A DNA stretch of 64,000 nt from Ashinkailepas kermadecensis (lineage: Eukaryota; Arthropoda; Thecostraca; Neolepadidae), in NCBI GenBank assembly GCA_034440615.1, contig JAOTOM010003924.1:62001-126000 (forward strand), read 5' to 3'. Shown here in pieces: positions 24,300-37,300 of the stretch. The notes beneath the pieces were generated by a model. The model saw nothing but the letters and a program-made list of their open reading frames with translations. It was not told the DNA's origin and searched no databases. Each line of letters opens with the position of its first letter. Position 1 is the first letter of the stretch. The translations under genes and the position numbers were made by a program.

Positions 24300-24524
24300 G
24301 AATTGTCATTGTGGAGCCTTGTCTCTGGAAGGGTGCTTCTGGCTGGAGTTTAGGGGCTCATCGATTGCGTCGGTCATGCAGCGGTGCTTCTGGCTGAAAA
24401 TGTTTAGGGGGAATTCGGGAACACTGAAGGTCAGACTTCTTTCAATGCGCAACTCTGGCCGAAAACCTGAGGGGACACTGGGGACACATGCTCCCAGTGC
24501 CCCTTGTATCCGTCCCTGTCCCAG
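24300..24524 (-). mobile_element. Putative hAT-type MITE fragment
   Basis: Read on the minus strand it starts CAGGGACGGATACAAGGGG, similar to the ends at 44729 (plus) and 46573 (minus). A CATCGATTGCGTCGGTCATG motif, seen elsewhere in the window, lies inside. The opposite end is not clear. Confidence 0.4.
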
Positions 24525-26900
24525 GAACAATTGAAAGGGATTCTGATGAATTGGAGCCACTGAGATGGTTACATGATAGCTTCACGCTGCCCCGCGGTAA
24601 GACCTCTCGCTTTCTGCACACATTCAACTTTTGGTACCTTCGAACCAAAGCGGCCCTACATCTACCGCACAGCGAGGGTTTGCATCCATATCCAATTCAA
24701 GTTGTTTATTTCAACAGTCCGGTTCTGTACGCAGCCACATTCCGTTACATTTCGAGTGCAAGCAACGCTACCGTAGGAGGTGCAGAAGGTCCCCGGTCAA
24801 CATGCCTCTCACATAACACTCACCGGGGGGGGGGGGTCAGCCACCTAAGATCTGATACTAGAAGCACACAATTTGGAGGAATTACGGCTGTAGTGAACTC
24901 GCTGCAGTATACATTTCATGACCCCAGGTTTTCAGGGTCTTCAGGGTCAAATGAGGTCACAATCGGCCTCCACCCCAGCCAGCCGACACCGCCCGTACGT
25001 ACAGAAAGTATGCACGTTCCACTGCTGAACGGTGGTAGAGACCGTTCACACGTGCGCTCGCTACGTACGCTTGTACAGACCGTGCGTGCTGTCGTTACGG
25101 TCAGTAGTACGGACCCATGGTGCGATCGTTACGGCCAGCATACTTATACAGGGGATAGTTCCCCCCCCCCCCATGCTGGCTTTGCTCCCCAATAATTTCA
25201 ACTTTTTGTGGCCCTATGGAGTCTATTTCCTCAGTCTATTTAATCCCACCCATTGCCTACATGCATTCCAAATAATTTGTATTTAAAAAATAGAAATAAA
25301 TGCCAGTGTCATGAAGGCAAGTGCATTATAATTTGTGTTGACTACAGGTATGGTTCCTGTGGTTTTTCTCCAAAAGACTTAAAAACAGCAGTGGCATGCT
25401 TAAATGTTCAGAGTTGCAACCAACTTTCCAGGAATTTGACAGTAGCTTGGTTATGGGATATTTGCTCAGAAGACATGATTGCTATATCAGATAACAAAAT
25501 ATGTAATGAACGAGACTGAGTGGAAAGGTATAGACAGGAATGAAGTGATGTGGTCAGTAACATAGATGATATTGGGTAAATAATATTTCATAATACCCAA
25601 TACTTCATTTTAGTATATGTGCCACAATATCACAAATGGTAACACATATCAAGAGTTACAGCAGTCTGTGTTAAATCACATCTTACAAAGGTTTTCATTT
25701 GTAACCACAAATAGTGTAATGTGGACACAATTTTGTGATTGTTTTGCAGATGATGTGAACAATGCCTGGGGATGGGGTCTACAACAGATGAGTCACTGCA
25801 GCCACAAGGCACAGCATTCTCAAACCTGGATATAATCAGGATAAGGTGTTGGGGGAAGGTAGGATTTGGAGCATAGTGGAAGTAAATTTAGCAATGCAAC
25901 ATGAGATGATGAGCAATGTAGAGGTAGGTTGATCATGCCACTGCCTTTCTTCCACCTATTTAATGGTTTAATCCAGCCAAGGCTGACTTTCATTATTTGA
26001 AAAATGGTGGTAGATGAAATGCATACCTTCAATCTGGTATGTTTCACAGTTCACACTATTTCTCTAGACCAGTGTGAGGAAACAAGATAAAAATCAAGTA
26101 CACTTTTTGCATGCTGTTTTCAGGATGATTTTGTCTTCACAATATCAAGTCTTCATGACTTAATAATATTTTCACTGTGCAATAGTCAGCTTCATTTAAT
26201 ATTTTCAGCTGAAATCAATGGAGAAATGGAAAGCCCTGTGATTGATGAATCAAGTATATCAATGGTAGCAATAGGACTTAGGACAACAGAGACAATGGAG
26301 CAATGGAACTTCTGCATGAAATATATGATATAAGGAGTATGCTGAGCAACCATCCAAATGTGACAATGTCTTCTTGTGTACCAAAATGTACCGAACTTGT
26401 GTGCACTCAAATGCACCCAAAATACTTCTCACAATTTGTGTGAGTTTATCTGATCCCAGGGAAAATGTTGGTCACTGGCCTGACAACAGGCCAGTGGAGC
26501 TCCTACTTACCAGATAAGTCGTTGCAGAACAGGGCAGTTTACTAGACTAAACTGCATATCGGGATTTATCAATTACTTCTGTGCATATATTGGCATAGTT
26601 TTTACCTAATACACATTTTTTTACAAGTATATTTTACTATTTCAACCTAGCGAGGCTGCCCAGCGCCATTTTGTCGTTGGGTTTTGGTCTGTCTTTGTCT
26701 ACTGTGTCAGTGTTTTCAGCTATTTATTAAATTTTTGGCAGCTGTTTAGCGAGTGCTTTCTTCTTTCTTTGAAAACAACATCAATTTTCAGCACAGCGAC
26801 TACCTTGTAAGTGCTGCATAGTTAGGAACTAGCATACACCTAAGCTTTGTCAGTTATTTTTTATCTGCTCTGTTATTTTGTAAATCATTTTGCAGCAAGT
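24525..26900. other. Non-coding spacer
   Basis: No conserved coding block recognised. G-runs and C-runs at about 24824-24835 and 25160-25172 mark low-complexity spots. A 10-bp stem with 4-base loop lies at 26473-26496. Confidence 0.55.
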
Positions 26901-26942
26901 TACTTTTCAATCTAAATCTAGAGATAAGCTGCAGCCTGTAGG

Positions 26943-27898
26943 ATGGTTTCAACCAGGATGCAGGCACTAGAGGAGGAGGTTAGGGCCTTAAGGCAGAGCT
27001 TTCCCAGCTCAGGGCTGCCCGTGCTGCACAGGGTAGCCAAGAAAAGGAAACATGTAGGGGACAGTCTGTAGCTGGGGCATCCTATGCCCAGGTGGTCGCT
27101 GGCCACCAGGTAACTGAGGCTTCCCCTGCTGTGGAGGTGGCAGAGATATCTGTAGAGAGAAGTGCTCCTAGTGAACAGAAGATTTCTAGTTGTAGCTCAC
27201 AGGGGCAGTGGTTTAAAGTCAGGGGGTGGAGGATTTGGAGGCGTGAGCCTAAGAAAGGGGGCAGTGAATGGCAGGTGGCAGGTGGTAGGAGTGGAAGGAA
27301 ACCTAGCCAAGCAGCTCAACAGGCAGGCATAGCAACATCGAATAGGTTTCAGGCATTGGAGGACTGCCCCCAGGATAATAGCAAGGATAATAGCAAGGAG
27401 ACAGTGCTGGTGGTAGGAGACTCTCGTGTGCGGCATTTAGATAGGGTGTTCTGTAAAGGTAGGAGAGGCAGGAGGTGCATCACCAGGCCTGGTGCCAAGG
27501 TCAAAGACCTGGTGCCAGTGGTGGCACAGGCCACCAGTGAGAACCAGGTTAGTGCAGTTGTAGTGCAGGTAGGAGTGAATAACATAGGTCCTGCTAGGAG
27601 TGAGGAGCTGCTGCAGGACTACAGGGCCCTTCTGGCCACCCTGAAGCAAAGCGAAAGCAGAGTTATTGTGACGGCTATTCTGCCCAGGGCTGGAGTCTCC
27701 CCTGAGTGGAGCTCTAGGGCACTGGCAGCCAATGCCAGGGTAGGTAGGCTCTGCAATGAGTTAGGTTTGACCTTTGTTGACAAGTGGTGCAGGTTTTATG
27801 GCTCATGGGACCTCTATCAAAGGGACGGCCTGCACTTCTCCGAGAAGGGGGTGCAAGTGTTAAGTAAGGTATATGAGCATGTCCTTCAGGGAAACTAG
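26943..27898 (+). pseudogene. CR1-like ORF1: coiled-coil start plus SGNH esterase-like domain
   Basis: An ATG at 26943 opens a short frame (MVSTRMQALEEEVRALRQ) that stops at 27069-27071. The main frame, open from before 27092 to the stop at 27896-27898, is shifted relative to it. It contains VLVVGDSRVRHLDRVF (the GDS block with nucleophile serine), VVQVGVNNIG (the GxND-like block, here GVNN) and DGLHFSEKGVQVL (the terminal DGxH block). These are the hallmarks of SGNH hydrolase domains in CR1-type ORF1 proteins. Confidence 0.82.
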
Positions 27899-27906
27899 AT
27901 AATGGG

Positions 27907-28821
27907 GTGGGGAGGGAAGAAGTGGCATTACCATCTCATGGATATGCCAATAGTGACAGCATAGGCAATAGAACCTCACAGTCAGCAAATAGGGATGGCA
28001 GTAGATCAAGGGGGCAGAGTGGTGGCTCATCCAGAGATGATAGAGCTACTCAACATGAAAAAACCAAAGATGGTTATGGAACTTTTCTTAAGTGTATGAT
28101 GCTTAATGCTCAGAGTATTCGATCCAAATTTGACGAGTTCAAGTGTTATGTTGCTGAGGAGGAACCAGATTTTGTTTGCATTACTGAGGCATGGGTCAGT
28201 GAGGGGTATTTTGGGGATAACTTGCAGGACTATGAGATCCAGGGATACAATATGTTTTCATGCAATAGGGGTCCAGCAGTGAAAGGGGGTGGTGTAATGC
28301 TCTATGTGAATAGCTTATTCAGTTCTCAAAAAGTAACAGATGGGGTAAAAAATGTGTCTGTGGAGTCCATTTGGCTTGATGTTGCTGTGGGAAAAGGCAA
28401 CAGCAATAAACTGAGAATAGGAGCTTTGTACCGATCAGGAACCTTGCCACATTCTCAGCAACTGGAGCTCGATAAGGTGATTTGTCAGGAAATCAGTAGA
28501 AACTTTCAGAGGAAATGCCTTATTCTTGGTGACTTTAATCTAAAAGGATATGAAAATGTTGGCGTTGGCTCCCCAGCATGTAAAATGTTTAGGAAATGCC
28601 TTGAAGAGGACCTGTTCTTATACCAGTTTGTAACAGAACCAACTAGGCAGGGCTCATTCTTGGACCTTGTATTCTCGGATTTAAGTGATTTAGTTCAAGA
28701 CTTGACTGTAGGAGAAACTCTGGGAAGAAGTGCCCATAACATAGTGAGATTCAAGGCACACGTAGCAGGGACAATCAAGGATAATTCGGCAAAGGTTCCA
28801 AATTTTAACAGGGCAGACTGA
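27907..28821 (+). pseudogene. CR1-like ORF2, endonuclease part
   Basis: Encodes an exonuclease-endonuclease-phosphatase fold: MMLNAQSIRSKFDEF, then CITEAWVSEGY (catalytic Glu), IGALYRSG, LILGDFNLKG (GDFN) and FLDLVFSD. It begins nine bases after the ORF1 stop. The frame ends at 28821 within NFNRAD, where family members continue into the reverse transcriptase. Confidence 0.88.
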
Positions 28822-28877
28822 CTGCATGAGAGCGGCTTTAAGTGCCATAAAATGGGAAGAATAATTATCTGATTTAA

Positions 28878-30908
28878 ATGCCTGTGAAATGTGGGAAAAG
28901 TTCAAATCTTACTTGGGGGGAAATTCAGATTAGACATGTCCCCCAAAAGCAAAGGCGCAAAAGAAGGGTAGGAAAGCCAGCATGGCTTACACCAGATTTG
29001 ACAACAGCAATTAAGGCTAAGAAAGATGCATTTAGAGTATTTAAGGAAGCTTCAAATATAGTAAATCTAAGGTTGTATCAAAAAGCTAGAGACGCTGTGA
29101 AGCAGAAAACCAGAGCAGCAAAGCGAGCAAAAGAATTGGATTTGGCTAGGAACTGTAATGGGGACAGTAAAAAGTTCTTTAGTTTCTACAAGCTAAGTAA
29201 AGTTTCAAGCACAATTGGTCCACTGGAAGTAAATGGGATTATGTTGAGTGAGGATGGTGAGATGGTTGAGGAACTGAGCAAGCAGTTTAAATCAGTGTTT
29301 ACGTTGGAGGATGTGACTAATCTGCCAACTGTGAACCACAGCTCAGTGACAGGTGATCAGTTACATGATGTTGATTTCATTGATAGTGATGTTGTTTTGA
29401 ATTATATCAGGAAAATAAAGCCAAACAAGGCAGCAGGACCTGATGGAATTTATGCTAGGGTATTGCGGGAAGCTGAAAAGGAACTGGCAATTCCACTTAG
29501 TATAATATTTTGTAGATCAGTTTCACAAAATGAAATTCCAACAGATTGGAAAAGGGCAAATGTAGTTCCTATTTTCAAGAAAGGAGAAAGAGGGAAAGTT
29601 GAAAACTATAGGCCAGTAAGCCTCACATCCCTAGTCTGCAAGGTACTTGAATCAATTATCAAGGATATAATAGTTAGTTTTCTGGAAGGAAACAGATTGA
29701 TTCAAGATACTCAACATGGGTTTAGAAAAGGGCGATCGTGTCTCACAAATCTCTTGGACTTTTTTAATTTTGCTACAGAACAATTTGATAAGGGAAATCA
29801 GGTTGATGTAGCATATCTTGACTTTAGCAAGGCCTTTGACAAGGTACCTCATAAACGGTTAATGATGCAGCTTCAGGTCCATGGTATTGCAGGTAACATC
29901 CTAAAATGGATAGAGTTGTGGCTTTCAGATAGACAGCAGAGAGTGATGCTAAATGGTACGAAGTCATCATGGCAAAATGTTCTTAGTGGAGTCTCCCAGG
30001 GGTCAGTACTGGGACCACTATTGTTCATTGTGTTTGTAAATAACATTGAAAGTGGCCTAAGCAGTAAGGTTTTGACATTTGCGGATGATTTGAAGGTCTT
30101 TATGGCAATAACAGGGCACAATGAGCAGTTCTTGCTGCAGAAAGACTTAGACGAGCTTGTGAAGTGGTCCGAAAAATGGCAAATGAAATTTAATTTTGAT
30201 AAGTGCAAAATCATGCATGTAGGTAGGCAGCATATCAAGGCTCCGTACTTGATGGATGAGCAAGTACTATCTGTGACTCAAGAGGAGAAAGACTTAGATG
30301 TTATTTTGAACACAAAATTGGGGATATCAGAACAGACCAAAGAAACCAGGAAGAAGGCACTAAGAATGCTTGGGGAAATAAATAGGAATGTATCATACAA
30401 AAGTGAGGAAGTCATCAGGAAGCTTTACTGTGCATATGTCAGGCCACATTTGGAATACTGTGTCCAAGCTTGGTCTCCTAGTTATGAAAAAGATTGTTGG
30501 CTTTTAGAGAGAGAACAAAAGAGGGCAACAAAAATGATGAATGGTATAGGCAACCTGGCATATGAGGAAAGATTAAAGAAACTGAATATGTTTTCACTTA
30601 GATATAGAAGGCTGAGAGGAGATCTCATCGAGGTCTTTAAATTTGTTCATGGTCAGGAACAGGGTTATCTCAGGGAACTGTTTGAATTTAACAGAAATGA
30701 TGCAATTAGAGGTCATCAATTCAAAATTAAAGTTAATCACAGCAGGACAAGGTTAAGACAGCCTTTCTTCACCAACAGGGTAGTAGAACACTGGAACCAG
30801 CTGCCAGAAACTATTGTCAGTAGCAACACACTGAACATCTTTAAAAACAGCATAGACAATCATTATAAGAATAGGGAGCTTGTTTTTTTGTATTCCAGGG
30901 AGAGTTGA
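28878..30908 (+). pseudogene. CR1-like ORF2, reverse transcriptase part
   Basis: A 676-codon open stretch with the RT blocks KAAGPDGIYARVL, WKRANVVPIFKKG, YRPVSLTSLVCKVLE, VAYLDFSKAFDKVPH, GVSQGSVLGPLLF and LTFADDLKVF (catalytic FADD), and a C-terminal WNQLP block. It is displaced in frame from the endonuclease part. At least two frame changes and a TAA (near 28862) lie between, one next to the G-run at 28914-28920. All catalytic motifs remain, suggesting recent inactivation. Confidence 0.9.
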
Positions 30909-31229
30909 TCGACGCATTTGGTGGACAACTGGTTCAGTGTACAGAGTGCAACCAAGAAGGGCCCTTGTGGCTCATAGTTGCACTGATCTTTTATGTCTTC
31001 ATGTCTAACAGCATTCACCTCAGCCAGGTACATTACAAGCACATACCATAGTAATAATGCCAGGAAATGCTGGTCTTATTACTCTTCGTGTTGTATCAGT
31101 ATTCAGTGGTGCAAGCAGAATTGTGTCCTTGAAAAGTAGCATTTGAGCAGTTGAAACAGCATATCAGCAGATTTTCATTTGCACATATGTGCACTTATAA
31201 TCGCACTAACACTTGATTTTTTATTTCAG

Positions 31230-31319
31230 GGATGTTTCATTCTGAACTTCACTGATGTAGCCTGTTTCTCAGCATCAGAAATATAAGAAACATGGCCTCA
31301 AGTGGACATAGCTGGGAAG
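31230..31319 (+). CDS. GOSR1: GOSR1 exon with start codon (coding 31292-31319)
   Basis: A strong acceptor (TTTTTTATTTCAG, ending 31229) opens the exon. ATG at 31292 encodes MASSGHSWE, and a GTAAGT donor follows at 31320 in phase 1. The short MASS...WE start matches the family N-terminus before [10 protein letters not shown]. Confidence 0.88.
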
Positions 31320-34300
31320 GTAAGTAGTAGGCACTGCTTGTTGCTCTATGGCACTAACTAAGCACATTGAGGGGTAAATTCATGCTTGAGGGTGTTTTAT
31401 GAATTATTTTTCTTTTTTTACAGTGCAGCCTTTATGGAGGTGATTAAGATGATGTGACCAGTGATTTCCTTCAGTAATGCTCACTTTTAAGTTCGCTTGC
31501 AAAATAACACCACAAAGAGGCTTGGGGTTATGAAACTTGGCATACAAAGTAATGTTTAAAAAAAAATGTAAATGCAAAAAAGAGAAGTTTGTCCTTAGAA
31601 GTCTGGATTTCCTTTGGAGTGCCTTTGCTTTGAAAGCAACATGTGAAAGCACACGTGAAATTCAAACATTTCCTACATCAGTGATAAATTATTCACGAAA
31701 TATGGTGGAATATACCACTTACTTAATGCCGAATCGACATCCTTCCCAAATGAGCATCGACATCGTGTGTTTGTGAAGTCTGCATTCCTCGTTTCTCACT
31801 GTATCCTGTTTACAAGTATCATGCTTATGCTCACTAACGTATCCGGGATTGTGATAGCGAGCATCCGTAGTGCAATTACAGGTGAAAGGATTACCTATGA
31901 TGTGTTATGTTATGCAATCCCAGTTGTAGCGTAGGTGTTTGTATCGTTATCGTTGATATCGGTGTCCCCAGATTAGGTACCCCTCACAACACGCGAAACG
32001 GAACAGTCATATGTACAGCCAATTCAGTCAAGTCATGTGTAAGCCAAACAGCCAATTGTCTCAAGAGTGGGTTTGCAGGACTTGACAACATTTTTAATAA
32101 CATTATTTCCATGGCGATTTCGACATCCTCCTGTACTAGTTTTAACATCTCACACCTGACGAGAAATCATTATTTTAACACTGTCCTACACACCCGCTAG
32201 GTTCTGTAGGATTGCGATGCAACCTCAGTCTGGTATGTGCTGAGTACAGGACCAGTCTGTATGCAACATAGTTTGCACGTTGGGAGGTTAATAGTTAGGT
32301 TCTGTTAGGCTTGGGGACATGTGATCTAATGTGCTCAATGTGTGGTTTGCTCTCATGGTCTCTGGTTCATTCTGCCCTAGTCATTGGTGTTTAATTGAAT
32401 CAAGTAATATAATCTGAAGTGATTTATATTTATTTGATGGTTGCTGAATTTAATTTGCTTCCTTATATGTAGCATGTTTGCTTCATGATGGGCAACATGC
32501 TGCAAATATAGCTGGTGCCAGCATCCTCATCCAGTGCACCCACACATTATTCTCAATGTTGAAGTCTCATTGCATCTGGCATCTTTGGCCGGAACTTTGA
32601 CACATGGAAAGCCCTTTGAGTACCTATAGTTGTCTGGGGGGGGTGGGGAACTTAATAAAAATTTTGGGTTCTCTCCCCTTTCCTTTTTTTTCCCCCGACC
32701 AAACCGGGGGAAAAGAGGGAATAATAAACCCACAACCCCAAAAAAAAAAAAAAAACCCCCCCCCCCATTGATCACATTAATTCATATGATGTTCTAAACT
32801 TTTGTTCTCGAAATCTGATTAGTGCCCTAACGTGCAAATTTTCAGGTTTGGGTATCATTGCAATAGAACTTGAATATATGCCCTGCTTGTTTTTCCTGTT
32901 TATGATAAGCAAATATTGTGGTTAATTCCATGTGTACTGAATGTGCAACCACACACAGAGAAACACACTGTAAGCATGCTGTCTGAGGTCGATGCACCTT
33001 CTCCTCGAGTGTCATCCTCAGTTGCCTGTGAGCACGTGATTCCTCACTGGTGCTCCGTGCCGGGCCGGCAGATCTGCGGAAGCAGGCCCGCCAGCTGGAA
33101 AATGAGCTGGATGTCAAGCTGGTGGCATACAGCAAGCTGGGCGCCGGATACGGCAGCATGACAGTATCACTGCCAAGGTACGTGGAAGCGCCGACCCTGC
33201 CAGGCAGGGTCGACGACGGATGTGCTCACCCCTCGCCAACAGCACAACCAGGTGGCAATGGGCTACAGCTCCCTCGACAACAAGGGGCCACCTGGAAGGG
33301 AGGAACAGGAGGTTCCCCAGCCACAGGAGGCGCCATAGCAGATGCAGGTCTCATGGCCGTCACAAGAGGCCCCATGTCTGCAACAGAAAGCCCCCCCCCC
33401 CCCCTAACTGCTACGGGAAGCATCCTGGCCATGACAGGTTGCATAGCCGCCATGAGAAGGACCGGAGCGGCCGCAGGAGGTCCCATGGTCGCCAAAGAAA
33501 GCCTCATGTCCGTCACTGGAGGTACCACGACCGCGACAATATTCCTCCGGCTGTCACGGAGATCCTCCGGGCAGCGACAGGAGACCCCTTTACCGCAACA
33601 GGAGATGCCTTGGCAGCGATAGGAGACCCTTTACTCCAACAGGAAGTGCCTTGGTCGTAACAGGAGACCCCGTGTACTGCAACAGATGCCTTGGTCGTGA
33701 CAGGAGACCCCTTTTCCGCAACAGGAAGTTGCTTGGTCGCGACAAGAGACCCCTTTACTCCAACAGGAAGTGGATTGGTCGCGACAAGGGACAAGGAGGC
33801 TCCGCCGACCATCGGAATGCACCATGAGGTTGTTCGAAAATGTCTGCAAACTCTAATTGTTTGACTTGTCAGAGAGATTGATTAGTAAAAATAGCAGAAT
33901 GATGAACGAGAAATTGTAAATCAATCGAGTGAAAAATTATAACTTCAGGTCGAAATTTAATCTTCAGTATCAGTCTTGGTGACTGATGCTGGCTGGGCTC
34001 TGCCTTTCCAGCAGCTCAGATAGTAGCGATGACGGGACGACGGTGCTGCCTATCTAAAGCCTGTTGTCTTGGTGACGTCGTAAGTCCTGTCTGTCGGCCA
34101 TCGAACTCCCCGGCTCGTGTCCCGTCTGTGCGGGGTCCGACGGCTGGTGGCTGTGAGGGGTGGTCGGTGGCCGGACAGGCCCGGCTCGTGTCCCGTCTGT
34201 GCGGGGTCCGACGGCTGGTGGCTGTGAGGGGTGGTCGGTGGCCGGCTCGGCTCGTGTCCCGTCTGCGGGGTCCGACGGCTGGTGGCTGTGAGGGGTGGTC

Positions 34301-37300
34301 GGTGGCCGGACAGGCCCGGCTCGTGTCCCGTCTGTGCGGGGTCCGCGGCGGTGGTGGCTGGGGGGGTGGTCGGTGGCCGGCCGGTGGTGGTCGGTGCTGG
34401 TGCGCGGGGTCGTGACGGCTGGTGGCTGTGAGGGGTGGTCGGTGGCCGGCCCGGCTCGTGTCCCGTCTGTGCGGGGTCCGACGGCTGGTGGCTGTGAGGG
34501 GTGGTCGGTGGCCGGCCCGGCTCGTGTCCCGTCTGTGGGTCGAGGGGTGGTCGGTCGGCGGTGGTCTGGGGTCCGACGGCTGGTGGCTGTGAGGGGTGGT
34601 CTGTGGTGGCCGGCCCGGCTCGTGTCCCGTCTGTGCGGGGTCCGACGGCTGGTGGCTGTGAGGGGTGGTCGTGGCCGGCCCGCCCCCGGCCCCCCCTTCG
34701 GGGGGCCGACGGCTGGTGGCTGTGAGGGGTGGTCGGTGGCCGGCTCGGCTCGTGTCCCGTCTGTGCGGGGTCCGACGGCTGGTGGCTGTGAGGGGTGGTC
34801 GGTGGCCGGAAGAGCTGAACCCATGTGTCTCGCGCCGCCATCACGTGACGATTCTGGACTGGTCTGTCGCAGTGGCCTTATCGGTGTGATACACGGCTGG
34901 TTTCGACGTTTGTGTATCTTCGGCATGTTTGTCACAGAACATTTATGATGCCTTCTGCCACAGAACTTCACATTTGTGACCCTCCTATCACAGAATTTGA
35001 CCTTTCTGACGGCTGCAGTCACGGGACTTGGTATTTATACCTCCTGTGACACTAGCAGGCATGGGTCACGCCACCTTATGCAATCGATCGAGTACACACC
35101 TGCCTCTCAGATTTTGATAAGTCGTGTCTATGGGGTTTTATAATGCCCTGAGCATGATTCTGATATGTGTAAAGCTTCTCCGATCATCCGTTTCCCGTTG
35201 CCAGCGACGCAAAAACTAACGTCTTGCCGGAAGATGATCAATAAAACAGCACTATCTCTGCAGCCAACGCCCGTTGTTTTAATCTGACAAACGCTATGAA
35301 ACAATTTCGATGAAATTGATAACAATTTAAGGAAGAATGCAATGTTTTTATTTTGTTTATCTTTCTGTTACAAGTTTGATTTTCAGAAATCGATGACGTT
35401 TTCGATATTTTCTAACATCGATTTGTTGGAATCCACGTATCATTTTATATCGGAATCACCGAAAACTTACGATGTGCATCAGTTTGGAACGTGTTGCCGG
35501 CGCGATGTCAAACAGGAAGTCCAGCACGGCCCGGCGTATCTACCCCTCCCCCTCCCCCAAACGTACGTGTCGTCGCCAAACTAACGCAATCTTGAGTGTC
35601 AGGTAGTCGGTGGCGCAATGTAAGGTGCGGGGTCGGGTTGCCCGCGGTGTCCGCCCTTGTTGCCAGGGTGAGAGGCAGGCGATGCCGTGTAGCCTCAGTT
35701 GACTAGTGCGTCGTAAAGCCACAACCAACGGCAGTGTTCAGCGTCGGTCCGCTGTGCACTGTGCAGCACGGCTCCGGACGGCGTGGCTGCACTGTTTCCA
35801 GGTCACGCGGCGTGTCCGAAGTGGCATTGTTTCCGGCTGGGTGTTGTATTGTCTGCCGGCGGCCGGCCGTGCCTCGTCGTCCTTCGCCCTGATGTGGGTG
35901 GGGAATTCCGCCACTCCCTGATCTCGGCAACTATTGCACCAACCGAAAAGTTCAAAATGCAATTGGAGAGCCCATGACGATTCCGGAAGAGCGTAGCAAG
36001 ATTTTTGTATTTATACAATAATGACTTCGCTACGGCACTTGTGTCGCCCCTCATGGCGGTACTTTTTAGGCCTTGGGGGTTTATTTTTGGACCATCTAGG
36101 AAATGAGATGTTGGAATCACGAAGAAAATGTGCGTCCAAGTGCCACTCATAAATATCGAAATCCAATTTTTTGCAGTTTTTTCTCACCATGTTGAGGATT
36201 TTGTTTTCCGAATTTAAACGAAAATGGTATGAGTAAACTATGCCTGGGAATGATATACGAAGTAAGCTTAATTTAGAAAATTTAACAGTTCGGACGAAAT
36301 GTGTTATTTTAGTGCTGAAAATGGTTCAAATGGAGTTCACAAAAACAAATTTTCTTTAAAAATTCGATGTACCAATCTTCACAGTTCTATTGAGATAAGC
36401 AATCCTTTATGGTTTCATGTAAATATATGTATGGCATATGGCATCTTAAGGTTTTGAGAGTGACCTCACATATCCTCACGTATCCTTTCAGTGGCCTTGA
36501 AAAGGCTGACCTATAAGTTTTTTTCAAAACATGCAAATTGATGTAGAAAGGGTGTGCCAATTTTGAGCGCTCTACCGCACGCCATCTTTTATCCTAGCAT
36601 TGTAACACATGGCTTAAGGTGATGCACCAGTATCATTTATGGTTGTTTAAGCAGCCTACATTACTTCAGTTTTCTTCAACATTTATTTCTACAATGCAAG
36701 CAAAAAAAACACGCAAAGTAAATAATTTCCTACTGGTAGGCTTGGCTTCGATAGTTAAGAGCAATGTTCCATAACCAAAAATTCTCTCTTAAAATGCACG
36801 ATTTTTTACTTGTCTTTCGAATCCCAAACAGCAAAATTGATATGAGCAGGGTTTCCTTGAAAATCCATTGATTCATCTGTGAATAATCTGCAACACATTG
36901 TAAACCACATACAATATTTTCTTCACACTATTAGGTTCACAATTCAAGACTCGGTATTCTTCAGTCTTCGAATTTCATATTACGTCCTCTACAACCCATA
37001 TTCCATAGTCAAATTGACTACCCAACAAGCACATTTTGCGACGTTTTGGTCTGCATAATTTACTCCTTGATGCTAAGGAGACTTTCTGTTTTTTGGTTTG
37101 TTTTTTGTTTTTTTTCCCTTATCCAATGCCACAGGTATTCGTAATTTGTTTTTCAGCTCAGCATCTTAACTATGAACCAAATCGAGGTGCCATGACTTGT
37201 AAAGAAGGAAGTTCAACTGATGCTACTTGTACGATACAGTCAACGAACTGAGTAAGGGCACAGTAAATCCGTAGCTAGTGGTCAGTAGTTTCGTATATTA

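Larger units (their letters stand above)
26940..30910 (+). mobile_element. CR1-like non-LTR retrotransposon, nearly full length, frameshifted
   Basis: The order is ORF1 with an SGNH-hydrolase (esterase) domain, then ORF2 with apurinic-type endonuclease and reverse transcriptase. This architecture is typical of CR1-group LINEs. The exact 5' and 3' ends are not resolved. Frame breaks occur in ORF1 near 27000-27071 and in ORF2 between 28800 and 28925. It lies on the GOSR1 strand, upstream of the GOSR1 acceptor at 31230, so it may sit in the 5' untranslated intron. Confidence 0.88.
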
